From the NCBI RefSeq assembly GCF_900230285.1, contig NZ_OCNK01000001.1, positions 372,001 to 436,000 of the forward strand: DNA of 64,000 bases. The letters run 5' to 3'. Positions 26,516-34,474 of this stretch are shown here, piece after piece. Numbering within the stretch: position 1 is the stretch's first letter; each line of letters starts with the position of its first letter. The DNA is from Blastococcus haudaquaticus (lineage in GTDB: Bacteria > Actinomycetota > Actinomycetes > Mycobacteriales > Geodermatophilaceae). The notes beneath the pieces are model-generated. The model did not search any database and had not been told where the DNA came from. It saw nothing but the letters and a program-made list of their open reading frames with translations. The position numbers and the translations under genes are program-made.

Positions 26516-27319
26516 ATGCGTGTCGCCGGACCTGCCGCCCTGCTCGCGAACGCCCGGGACCGTGACCCGGCCCGGCCCCTGCTGACGCACTACGACGACG
26601 CGACGGGTGAACGGGTCGAGCTCTCGGCCTCGACCCTGGACAACTGGGTGGCCAAGACGGCGAACCTGCTGCAGGACGAGTTCGACATCGGCCCCGGCAG
26701 CACCGTCGCCGTCGCCCTCCCGGTGCACTGGCAGACCGCCGCGGTCCTCCTGGGGGCGTGGAGCTGCGGGGCCACCGTCGTCGACACCGCGGCCGAGGAC
26801 GACGGCCGGCTCACCGGCGTCGACGTCGTCCTCGCCGAGCGGGAGCGGCTCCCGGCGATCGAGGAGACCACCGACGCCGAGCTCCTCGGCCTCTCCCTGC
26901 ACCCGCTGGGGGCGGGGATGACCGGGTACGCCGGGCAGGCCCGCGACTTCGCGCTCGAGGTGCGGACCGCCGGCGACCGCTTCGTGCCCTACGGCGTGCT
27001 CGACCCGGCCGCCCCCGGCCTGGTGGCCGGAGCGCTGGAGCTGACCCTCGGCGGCCTCGTGGAGGCGGCCGGGGAGCTGGCGGGCCGGCTCGGGATCGTG
27101 GCCGGGGACCGGGTCATGGTCGACGAGCGGACCGCCGCGGAAGCAGGGCCGGTGGCCTGGCTCCTGGCACCGCTGGCCGCCGGCGCCTCGCTGGTCCTGT
27201 GCCGCCACGCGGTTCCGGAGGCGCTCCCGGGCCGTGCCGCGACGGAACGGGTCACCGCCACCCTGGGCTGCCGGGTGGACGGGGTCCGCGAGCTAGGCCG
27301 GCCGGCCGAGGCCGGCTGA
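26516..27319 (+). CDS. TIGR03089 family protein (AMP-binding enzyme-like)
   Basis: A 267-residue actinobacterial protein of unknown function. It resembles the N-terminal part of acyl-CoA or acyl-AMP synthetases (LDNWVAKTANLLQDEFDIGPGSTVAVALP and GAWSCGATVV-type stretches) but lacks the phosphate-binding loop and the C-terminal domain, so adenylation activity is unlikely. It starts with ATG at 26516. It follows the LCP gene as Rv3268 follows Rv3267 in M. tuberculosis, which suggests a conserved but unexplained link to wall assembly. A hairpin between the two genes suggests separate transcription. Confidence 0.85.
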   Translation: MRVAGPAALLANARDRDPARPLLTHYDDATGERVELSASTLDNWVAKTANLLQDEFDIGPGSTVAVALPVHWQTAAVLLGAWSCGATVVDTAAEDDGRLTGVDVVLAERERLPAIEETTDAELLGLSLHPLGAGMTGYAGQARDFALEVRTAGDRFVPYGVLDPAAPGLVAGALELTLGGLVEAAGELAGRLGIVAGDRVMVDERTAAEAGPVAWLLAPLAAGASLVLCRHAVPEALPGRAATERVTATLGCRVDGVRELGRPAEAG

Positions 27320-27373
27320 CCCGTTGCGCCCCGGGCGCGCGGCCTGCGACGGCCCGGCCGGGGGTGCGCGGCG

Positions 27374-28591
27374 TCAGCCGCGGTGCGCGCCCACCGGGCG
27401 TGCGCCGACCGCCCGCGGGGACGGGAGGGCGCCACCGGCGAATGTGGCCGGGACGTCAGCCTGCGGGGCGACCGGCGGCGTGGCCGGCGCCATGGCCGGC
27501 GGCACCACCGGGGACCTGCGCCGCCCGGGTCGCGACACGAAGCGGCGGCCCAGCTCGATACCGGGCTGCTCCACCCACCGGTGCACGAGGTCGGCCATGA
27601 CCGCGGAGCACAGCACCACGGCGACGGCGGAGAGGAGCCGCGGGGTGCCGAAGACGGGCACCAGGGTCGCGAGGGCCCAGCCGGCCACCTGCTGAACCAG
27701 GTACAGGGAGTAGGAACGCTCCCCCCACCACCGCATCACGCGCCCGCCGAAGACCCGGGTCAGGGCGGGCAGGGCGACCAACGAGGGCAGGATCAGGCCG
27801 ACCATGACGCCGTAGCCCATGATCACCAGCGGCTCGCCGCCGGCCGCGCGCACGAGCGACGGGACCGCCAGGTGGTAGACGGCGAAGGCCGCCCAGCACA
27901 GGGCCGCGGGCAGCGGGCGGGCCAGCGCGGCGACGCCCGGGAAGGTCCGGCGGTCGTGCATGAGGACGGCGACGAGGCAGCCGACGGCGATGACCAGGTA
28001 GTGCACCGCGTAGTGCCCGACGACTCCCCAGAGGGCGGCGCCGACGAGGAAGATCGCGGCCAGGAGGCCGAGGCGGTGGCGGCGCACGGCCGGGATCCAG
28101 GGGAGGAAGGCCAGCAGGGGCCAGACCAGGTAGAACCGCTGCTCGATGGCGATGGTCCAGGTGTGGCCGTAGAAGATGTCGCCCAGGTGCAGGTCGCTGT
28201 TGAACGTCAGGTACCAGGGCAGCGTCTCGGCCACCTCGCGGGAGGCGAACTCGCCGCGGGCGACGAAGAGGGCCACCAGCAGCGCCAGGACGAACAGGTA
28301 CGCGGGCCAGATGCGGAAGATGCGCCGGACGTAGAAGTTCCGCAGGCTGATCCGCCCGTTCCGCTCCTCCTCGCGCAGCGCCAGGGTGGTGATGATGAAG
28401 CCGGACAGCACGAAGAAGACGTGCACGCCGAGCCAGCCCGACGCCCAGGCGAACGACGGCCCGCCGAAGTGGAACATGACGACGGCGACCGCAGCGATGC
28501 CCCGCACCCCGTCGAGGGACGCGAACCGCCGCGCCTCCCGGAACTGGTCGTAGTCGAAGGGCAAGCCCGCACTCCCGCCGTCAGGGTTCAC
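27374..28591 (-). CDS. Membrane acyltransferase (acyltransferase 3 family)
   Basis: A 405-residue polytopic acyltransferase. The signature ARRFASLDGVRGIAAVAVVM is followed by the conserved His in MFHFGG, WLGVHVFFVLSGFIITTLAL, YVRRIFRIWPAYLF and WTIAIEQRFYLVWPLL, all diagnostic. About ten membrane segments run to residue 345, and the final 60 residues are a Pro/Ala/Arg-rich tail. GTG at 28591 is chosen as the first start before the signature. A TAGGGT box lies about 50 bp upstream. It is separate in sequence from the acyltransferase at 15.9 kb. The substrate is probably a surface glycan or lipid. Confidence 0.9.
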   Translation of the reverse strand: MNPDGGSAGLPFDYDQFREARRFASLDGVRGIAAVAVVMFHFGGPSFAWASGWLGVHVFFVLSGFIITTLALREEERNGRISLRNFYVRRIFRIWPAYLFVLALLVALFVARGEFASREVAETLPWYLTFNSDLHLGDIFYGHTWTIAIEQRFYLVWPLLAFLPWIPAVRRHRLGLLAAIFLVGAALWGVVGHYAVHYLVIAVGCLVAVLMHDRRTFPGVAALARPLPAALCWAAFAVYHLAVPSLVRAAGGEPLVIMGYGVMVGLILPSLVALPALTRVFGGRVMRWWGERSYSLYLVQQVAGWALATLVPVFGTPRLLSAVAVVLCSAVMADLVHRWVEQPGIELGRRFVSRPGRRRSPVVPPAMAPATPPVAPQADVPATFAGGALPSPRAVGARPVGAHRG

Positions 28592-28639
28592 CGCGCGCGG
28601 CGACTCTCCGTGGTCGAACCGAACCGGTCCGTCGCGGTC

Positions 28640-28645
28640 ACCCTA
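28640..28645 (-). promoter_or_regulatory. -10 box (TAGGGT) for the acyltransferase
   Basis: The minus-strand hexamer TAGGGT in CCGTTAGGGTGACC is a good actinobacterial -10. It would start transcription about 40 nt before the GTG at 28591. Confidence 0.5.
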
Positions 28646-28746
28646 ACGGCGGGTCGGCGGAAAGGCGTCCGGAGCGGGGCGCACCGACCTCCGGTCACCC
28701 TCCTGTCACACGAGCCCCACCGGATGGTCGGAGCCCGTGCCCACGG

Positions 28747-29901
28747 TCAGCGCAGCAGCGAGCGGGCGATCACCATGCGCTGCACCTGGTTGGTGCCCTC
28801 GTAGATCTGGGTGATCTTGGCGTCGCGCATCATCCGCTCGACCGGGAAGTCCTGGGTGTAGCCGGCGCCTCCGAAGAGCTGCACGGCGTCGGTGGTCACC
28901 TGCATCGCGACGTCGGAGGCGAAGGCCTTGGCCGAGGCGGACACCCGGGTGACGTCGGGCCGGCCGGCCTCACCGGCGGCGGCAGCGACGTACACGAGGT
29001 GCCGCGCCGCCTCGATCTTCATCTCCATGTCGGCGAGCATGAACTGCACGCCCTGGAAGCTGCCGATGCTCGTGCCGAACTGCTTGCGCTCCTTGACGTA
29101 GGCCACCGATGCGTCCAGGGCGCCCTGGGCGACGCCGACCGCTTGCGCCCCGATGGTGGGCCGGGTGAAGTCCAGGGTCCGCAGCGCGGTCTTGAAGCCG
29201 GTGCCGGGCGCGCCGATGATCCGGTCGGCCGGGATCGTGCAGTCGGTGAAGTACAGCTCGCAGGTGGGCGAGCCCTTGATGCCCATCTTGCGTTCCTTCG
29301 GGCCGACGGCGAAGCCCGGGTCGTCGCGGTGGACGGCGAAGGCGGAGATGCCGTTGGCCTTCTTCTCGGGGTCGGTGACCGCCATGACCGTGTACCACTC
29401 GGAGATGCCCGAGTTGGTGATCCACGCCTTGGTGCCGTTGAGGACCCAGGAGTCGCCGTCGAGACGGGCACGGGTCGTCATCGCGGCGGCGTCGGAGCCG
29501 GCCTCCCGCTCCGACAGGCCGTAGCTGATCATCGCGTCGCCGGCGGCGATCGGCGGCAGGACCAGCTGCTTCACGGCCTCCGAGGCCGACAGGATGATCG
29601 GCATCGAGCCCAGCTTGTTCACGGCCGGGATCAGCGAGGCGCTGACGTCGACCCGCGCGACCTCCTCGATCACGATGCAGGTCGCGATCGCGTCGGCACC
29701 CTCGCCGCCGTACTGCTCCGGGATGTGGGTGGCGTGGAAGCCGGCGGCCGTCAGTGCCTTCTGCGCCTCGACGGGGAAGCGGGAGTCCGCGTCCACCTCG
29801 GCGGCGAACGGCGCGATCTCCCGCTCGGCGATGTCGCGGACGGCCGCCCGGATCGCCTCGTGCTCCTCGGTCAGGGCGTAGAGCCCAGCGTTGTTACCCA
29901 C
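28747..29901 (-). CDS. acdA: Acyl-CoA dehydrogenase
   Basis: A flavin enzyme that introduces the alpha-beta double bond in acyl-CoA, 384 residues, the standard family length. Motifs are [13 protein letters not shown] (FAD-binding), [51 protein letters not shown] and [11 protein letters not shown], where the Glu is the usual catalytic base. The GTG at 29901 overlaps the purE 3' end by 8 bp. The purK-purE-acyl-CoA dehydrogenase order matches Rv3276c-Rv3274c (fadE25) of M. tuberculosis. The chain length of the substrate cannot be told from sequence, but short or branched chains fit the FadE25/AcdA group. Confidence 0.93.
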   Translation of the reverse strand: MGNNAGLYALTEEHEAIRAAVRDIAEREIAPFAAEVDADSRFPVEAQKALTAAGFHATHIPEQYGGEGADAIATCIVIEEVARVDVSASLIPAVNKLGSMPIILSASEAVKQLVLPPIAAGDAMISYGLSEREAGSDAAAMTTRARLDGDSWVLNGTKAWITNSGISEWYTVMAVTDPEKKANGISAFAVHRDDPGFAVGPKERKMGIKGSPTCELYFTDCTIPADRIIGAPGTGFKTALRTLDFTRPTIGAQAVGVAQGALDASVAYVKERKQFGTSIGSFQGVQFMLADMEMKIEAARHLVYVAAAAGEAGRPDVTRVSASAKAFASDVAMQVTTDAVQLFGGAGYTQDFPVERMMRDAKITQIYEGTNQVQRMVIARSLLR

Positions 29902-30442
29902 CGGTAGATCGTAAGCCCGCGGACGCCTGGTCCGAAGCGAGACGCTCCTGCAAGGTGAGGTCCCGCGCCGCCACCTGGTCGGCCAGGTCCGCCTGGAAGC
30001 GCTCGACCGCCGTCCGCAGCGTGTCATCGGACGCCGCGAGCATGCGGACGGCGAGCAGGCCGGCGTTGCGCCCGCCGTCGATGCCCACCGTCGCGACCGG
30101 CACCCCGGCCGGCATCTGCACGATCGACAGCAGGCTGTCCATGCCGTCCAGCCGGCCCAGCGCCCGGGGGACGCCGATGACGGGCAGCGGCGTCGCGGCG
30201 GCGACCATGCCGGGCAGGTGGGCCGCTCCCCCGGCGCCGGCGATGATCACGCGGATGCCGCGCCCGGCCGCCGTCTCCGCGTAGTCGAGCATCCGGCGCG
30301 GGGTCCGGTGGGCCGAGACGACGTGCGCCTCGTACGGCACGCCGAACTCCTCCAGCGCCTGGGCCGCCGGCTCCATGACGGGCCAGTCGGAGTCGCTCCC
30401 CATGACGATGCCGACCACGGGGTCCCCACTCGGGCCGGTCAC
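29894..30442 (-). CDS. purE: 5-(carboxyamino)imidazole ribonucleotide mutase
   Basis: PurE moves the carboxylate of N5-CAIR to form CAIR in purine synthesis. The 182-residue protein has [25 protein letters not shown] (with the conserved His) and [38 protein letters not shown]. It starts with GTG at 30442, overlapping the purK stop by GTGA. The C-terminal 15-20 residues are specific to this lineage. Co-translation with purK is expected because PurK makes its substrate. Confidence 0.97.
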   Translation of the reverse strand: MTGPSGDPVVGIVMGSDSDWPVMEPAAQALEEFGVPYEAHVVSAHRTPRRMLDYAETAAGRGIRVIIAGAGGAAHLPGMVAAATPLPVIGVPRALGRLDGMDSLLSIVQMPAGVPVATVGIDGGRNAGLLAVRMLAASDDTLRTAVERFQADLADQVAARDLTLQERLASDQASAGLRSTGG

Positions 30443-31701
30443 GTCTCTCCCCTGCGCTCGATGACTCGGTGCTCCTGATCGACGGCGTCGTGGTCGAAAG
30501 CGTCGTGGTCGAAGGCGAACGCCTCGTCGACGACGCCGTCCGCGAGGTAGCGGGCGGCGGCGACGGCCCGCGACCGGACCTCCGCGACGTCGTCGCCGAG
30601 AGCCGTGACATGGCCGAGCTTGCGGCCCCGCCGCTGTCCCTTGCCGTACCAGTGCAGCTTGACGCCGGGCCAGTGCGCCATGAAGTGGTGGATGCGCTCG
30701 TCGAGCGGCGGCCCGGACCAGCTCTCCTCGGCTGCGGCCCCGCCCAGCACGTTGGCCATCACGACCACGGGGGCGGTCATGGCCGTCTCGCCCAGGGGGT
30801 AGTCGAGGACGGCGCGCAGGTGCTGCTCGAACTGGCTGGTGCGCGCACCCTCGATGGTCCAGTGCCCGGAGTTGTGCGGCCGCATCGCGAGCTCGTTGAC
30901 CAGCACGCCGTCAGCGGTCTCGAACAGCTCCACGGCGAGCATGCCGACGACACCCAGCCGGTCGGCGATCCGGATGGCCAGCTCCTGCGCCGCCGTGGCC
31001 CGGTGCTCGGCGAGGCCGGGGGCCGGGGCCACCACCTCGGCACAGACCCCGTCGCGCTGGACCGTCTCGACGACGGGCCACACCGCCACCTGGCCGAAGG
31101 GCGAGCGGGCCACCTGTGCGGAGAGCTCGCGGACCATCGCGACCCGCTCCTCGACCAGGAGGACGCCGTGGCGCTCGAGGAGGTCCGCCGCCTCGTCGGG
31201 CCCGCGGACGACGAACACGCCCTTGCCGTCGTACCCGCCCCGCGGGGTCTTGAGGACGACCGGCCAGCCGACCTCGTCGGCGAAGGCGGCCACGTCGTGC
31301 ACGGTGCGCGCCTCGGCCCAGGCCGGCTGCGGCTCGCCGGCCGCGGCGAGCGCCCGCCGGAGCACCAGCTTGTCCTGTGCGTGGACCAGTGCCGCCGGCC
31401 CCGGGGCGACGCGGTGGCCGGCCGCCTCGAGCGCGCGCAGGTGCTCGGTCGGCACGTGCTCGTGGTCGAAGGTGAGCACCGTCGCGCCGTCGGCGAGGCG
31501 CTGGAGCGCGGCGAGATCGCGGTGGTCCCCCAGCTGCACGTCCGCGGCGACGAGGGCGGCGGACTCCGCCGGGTCGGTGGCCAGCACCCGCAGCGACTGG
31601 CCGAGCGCGATGGCTGCCTGGTGCGTCATCCGCGACAGCTGTCCCCCGCCCACCATCGCCACCACCGGCAGGGCGATCGGCGGGAGCGGCTGGTCGACCA
31701 T
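30439..31701 (-). CDS. purK: N5-carboxyaminoimidazole ribonucleotide synthase
   Basis: An ATP-grasp ligase that makes N5-CAIR from AIR, ATP and bicarbonate. The product is 420 residues. [13 protein letters not shown] near the N terminus, [17 protein letters not shown] (ATP-binding loop), [33 protein letters not shown] and NVLGG are family hallmarks. The C-terminal extension contains a short duplicated motif ([13 protein letters not shown]) that mirrors a DNA repeat of about 15 bp near 30490. It is the first gene of the purK-purE-acyl-CoA dehydrogenase operon and is divergent from gtrA. Confidence 0.97.
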   Translation of the reverse strand: MVDQPLPPIALPVVAMVGGGQLSRMTHQAAIALGQSLRVLATDPAESAALVAADVQLGDHRDLAALQRLADGATVLTFDHEHVPTEHLRALEAAGHRVAPGPAALVHAQDKLVLRRALAAAGEPQPAWAEARTVHDVAAFADEVGWPVVLKTPRGGYDGKGVFVVRGPDEAADLLERHGVLLVEERVAMVRELSAQVARSPFGQVAVWPVVETVQRDGVCAEVVAPAPGLAEHRATAAQELAIRIADRLGVVGMLAVELFETADGVLVNELAMRPHNSGHWTIEGARTSQFEQHLRAVLDYPLGETAMTAPVVVMANVLGGAAAEESWSGPPLDERIHHFMAHWPGVKLHWYGKGQRRGRKLGHVTALGDDVAEVRSRAVAAARYLADGVVDEAFAFDHDAFDHDAVDQEHRVIERRGET

Positions 31702-31769
31702 GGCGCACCCAGGTTACGGGGCGGCCCCTCACCGGTCCGCGCCAGCCGGTGTCCGACCGGTGCACCTCG

Positions 31770-31775
31770 TAGGGT
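31770..31775 (+). promoter_or_regulatory. -10 box (TAGGGT) for leaderless gtrA
   Basis: TAGGGT ends 6 nt before the GTG at 31782, so transcription should begin at the start codon. No ribosome-binding site lies upstream of that GTG, which agrees with a leaderless message. Confidence 0.6.
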
Positions 31776-31781
31776 CGTGGT

Positions 31782-32315
31782 GTGTCCGCCCCCGCCCCAC
31801 GGCCGCCCCTGCACACCCGAGGGCGCCTCCTCGTCAAGGAGCTCGGCGCCTTCGGGGTGGTCGGCGCCGTCAGCTTCCTGATCGACGTCGGCCTCTTCCA
31901 CGTGTTCTACGCCAACGCCGGGCTGGGCGCGGTGACCGCGAAGCTGCTGGCGACGGCCGTGGCCATGACGGTCGCGTTCGCGGGCCACCGCTACTGGTCG
32001 TTCTCCCATCGCGCCCGCACGGGCCTGCGCGGTGAGTACCTCCGCTTCTCGGTGATCAACGGGGGCACCCTGCTGCTCGGGGTGCTGACGATCGCGGTGG
32101 TGCGGCACCCGCTGCAGCAGGAGAGCGCCCTGGTGCTCCAGGCGGCGAACATCGGTTCCATCGTCGTCGGCACGGTCATCCGCTACCTCGGCTACCGGGC
32201 GTGGGTCTTCCCGGCCGGGGACGACGTCCCGGCCGTCCCCCGGACGGGCGAACCTGTCAGCGCCGGCGGGGATCCGCCTGGCGTCCGCCCGGCGCCGCCT
32301 AGCATGACCAGCTGA
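31782..32315 (+). CDS. gtrA: GtrA-like membrane protein
   Basis: A 177-residue protein with four membrane helices (FGVVGAVSFLIDVGLFHVFY, LGAVTAKLLATAVAMTVAFA, FSVINGGTLLLGVLTIAVV, ALVLQAANIGSIVVGTVIRY) and the family mark HRYWSFS after the second. GtrA proteins are proposed flippases for polyprenyl-phosphate sugars. It lies divergent from purK, as Rv3277 does in M. tuberculosis. The Pro/Gly-rich tail of about 30 residues is not conserved. Downstream are a methyltransferase and a polyprenyl-phosphate-type GT2, so the three may handle one lipid-linked sugar. Confidence 0.9.
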   Translation: MSAPAPRPPLHTRGRLLVKELGAFGVVGAVSFLIDVGLFHVFYANAGLGAVTAKLLATAVAMTVAFAGHRYWSFSHRARTGLRGEYLRFSVINGGTLLLGVLTIAVVRHPLQQESALVLQAANIGSIVVGTVIRYLGYRAWVFPAGDDVPAVPRTGEPVSAGGDPPGVRPAPPSMTS

Positions 32316-32331
32316 CGGCGAAGGGATATCC

Positions 32332-33078
32332 ATGACCGGACACGGCCCGACTCCCGACCTCGGACGCCCGCTGGGCGACTCCGCGCTGCAGAGCCGCACG
32401 CTCGAGTCCGTCGCCTCCGCGGTGAACTACCACACGTGGCTGACCGATCTGGCCCGCCCGCACCTCGGGGACCACCCCGTCGAGATCGGGAGCGGGCTGG
32501 GCGACTACGCGTGCCGGTGGCTCGACGCCGGGCTGCCGGAGATCACCGTGACCGAGGCCGATCCCGACCGACTGGCGGTGCTGCGCTCGCGGTTCGCCGG
32601 CCGCGACGACGTGCACGTCCGGGCGATGAACGTGCTGGCCCCGCAGCCGGCCGCGCACTCGGCCCTGGTCGCCGCCAACGTGCTCGAGCACATCCCGGAC
32701 GACGTCCGGGCCCTGCGCGCCGCGCACGAGGTGCTGCGGCCCGGGGGCTCGGTGGTGTTGATCGTCCCGGCGTTCCAGTTGGCGATGTCGCGGTTCGACA
32801 GGGAGGTTGGACACGTGCGCCGGTACACCAGGAAGAGTCTGCGGACGGCCTTGACGGCGGCCGGGCTGGTCGTCGACGAGGTCCGCTACATCGACGTCCC
32901 CGGCCTGTTCGCGTGGTTCGTGGGCATGCGCCTGCTGCGGATGCGCCCGGGTGACGGCGCCCTGCTGACGGTGTGGGACCGGATGGTCGTGCCCGCCACC
33001 CGCTGGGTGGAGGAGCGGGTCGGCGCTCCCTTCGGCAAGTCCGTGTTCGCGGTGGCCCATGTGCCGGAGGTGGCCTGA
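32332..33078 (+). CDS. SAM-dependent methyltransferase
   Basis: A 248-residue class I methyltransferase. SAM-binding motif I is VEIGSGLGDYACRWL near residue 50, the acidic residue is in VTEADPD, followed by VLEHIPDDVRALRAAHEVLRPG and the post-motif FDREVGHVRRYTRKSL, which is common in methyltransferases linked to polyprenol-sugar GT2 genes. AAGGGA sits 5 nt before the ATG, and TAGCAT at 32300-32305 could be its own -10 inside the gtrA 3' end. The start codon of the next GT2 follows the stop by 1 bp, so the pair is coupled. The acceptor is unknown. Confidence 0.85.
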   Translation: MTGHGPTPDLGRPLGDSALQSRTLESVASAVNYHTWLTDLARPHLGDHPVEIGSGLGDYACRWLDAGLPEITVTEADPDRLAVLRSRFAGRDDVHVRAMNVLAPQPAAHSALVAANVLEHIPDDVRALRAAHEVLRPGGSVVLIVPAFQLAMSRFDREVGHVRRYTRKSLRTALTAAGLVVDEVRYIDVPGLFAWFVGMRLLRMRPGDGALLTVWDRMVVPATRWVEERVGAPFGKSVFAVAHVPEVA

Positions 33079-33079
33079 G

Positions 33080-34429
33080 ATGACGCTGTCCGATCGACGA
33101 CCGGAGATCGACCCGCAGGCGGCAGGTGCGTACCGGATCGAGGGCAACCGGGTCGCGGACCCTGAGCAACTCGAGCTGACCGTCGTCCTCCCCTGCCTGA
33201 ACGAGGCCGAGACCCTCGAGGTCTGCGTCCGGAAGGCCCGCCGCTCGATGCAGCAGCTGGGCATCCGCGGGGAGGTCGTGGTCGCCGACAACGGCTCCAC
33301 CGACGGGTCGCAGGCGATCGCCGAGGCGGCCGGAGCGCGCGTGGTCGCGGTGCCGCGGCGTGGCTACGGCGCCGCCATCCGAGGCGGGATCGAGGCCGCG
33401 CGCGGCCGCTACGTGCTCATGGCCGATGCCGACGACAGCTACGCCCTCGACGACCTCGAGCCCTTCATCCGTGAACTGCGCGCCGGCGCCCAGCTGGTCA
33501 TGGGCAACCGCTTCCGGGGCGGGATCGCGCCCGGTGCCATGCCCTTCCTGCACCGCTACCTCGGCAACCCGGTGCTCTCCTGGGCCGGCCGGCACTTCTT
33601 CCGCGTCCCGATCGGCGACTTCCACTGCGGCATGCGCGCCTTCGACCGCGAGGCCATCCGCGCGCTGGGGATGCAGACCGACGGCATGGAGTTCGCCAGC
33701 GAGACGGTCGTCCGCAGTGCGCTCGCCGGGCTGCGGATCACGGAGGTGCCGACCACTCTCCGGCCCGACGGGCGCAGCCGCGCCCCGCACCTCCGGACGT
33801 GGGTCGACGGCTGGCGCCACCTGCGCTTCCTCCTGGCGTTCAGCCCGCGCTGGCTCTTCCTGTACCCGGCCGTGACGATGCTGGTCGGCGGCCTGCTGGG
33901 GCTCGCCCTGCTCTCGGCGGGGACCGTCGTGGTGGGCGGCGTCGCCTTCGGCATCCACACCATGCTCGCCTGCGCCACGCTGGTCGTCCTCGGCCTCCAG
34001 GTCGGTGGCCTTGCTCTGGTTTCCCGGGCCTACGCGTGGCGGCTGGGGCTGCTCCCCCGCAGTCCACGGCTGGAGAAGTGGTTGGAACGGGTCACTCTGG
34101 AGCGGGGTCTGGTCCTCGGGTTCGTCTCGGTGCTGCTGGGCATCGCGGCGTTCGTCGTGGCGCTGGCGACGTGGGGCTCGCAGGGGTTCGGGCAGCTGGA
34201 TCCGGTCCAGACGATGCGGCTGCCCATCATCGGGATGGTCCTGGTGGTCGGCGGCACGCAGATCGCGGTCTCCGCCTTCGCCGTCAGCCTGACCGGCGTC
34301 GGGCAGGCTTCGTCGGACGTCGCGCCGCCGGCTCCCGGAAGGACCGTGGTCATGGAGGGCAACACGGTCGCGACGACGGAGGCCTTCGCCGCCGACGACG
34401 TCACCGGTCGGGCGACCGCCGCGCGCTGA
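33080..34429 (+). CDS. GT2 glycosyltransferase, polyprenyl-phosphate sugar synthase-like, with membrane tail
   Basis: A 449-residue protein. Residues about 30-260 form a GT-A domain of the DPM1 type: LTVVLPCLNEAETLEVCVRK, VVADNGSTDGSQ, RRGYGAAIRGG, LMADADDSYALDDLEPF (the metal-binding DAD) and GDFHCGMRAFDREA. Residues about 275-430 hold four membrane segments (LFLYPAVTMLVGGLLGLALL and others). Such enzymes put a sugar on polyprenyl phosphate at the cytoplasmic face, for use by GT-C enzymes outside. ATG at 33080 follows the methyltransferase stop by one base. The GT-C proteins at 22.9 and 59.0 kb are possible users. Confidence 0.88.
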   Translation: MTLSDRRPEIDPQAAGAYRIEGNRVADPEQLELTVVLPCLNEAETLEVCVRKARRSMQQLGIRGEVVVADNGSTDGSQAIAEAAGARVVAVPRRGYGAAIRGGIEAARGRYVLMADADDSYALDDLEPFIRELRAGAQLVMGNRFRGGIAPGAMPFLHRYLGNPVLSWAGRHFFRVPIGDFHCGMRAFDREAIRALGMQTDGMEFASETVVRSALAGLRITEVPTTLRPDGRSRAPHLRTWVDGWRHLRFLLAFSPRWLFLYPAVTMLVGGLLGLALLSAGTVVVGGVAFGIHTMLACATLVVLGLQVGGLALVSRAYAWRLGLLPRSPRLEKWLERVTLERGLVLGFVSVLLGIAAFVVALATWGSQGFGQLDPVQTMRLPIIGMVLVVGGTQIAVSAFAVSLTGVGQASSDVAPPAPGRTVVMEGNTVATTEAFAADDVTGRATAAR

Positions 34430-34474
34430 GCAGCGCCGGCCCCGGCCGGACGGCTCCCTCGGGACGGCTGGGGG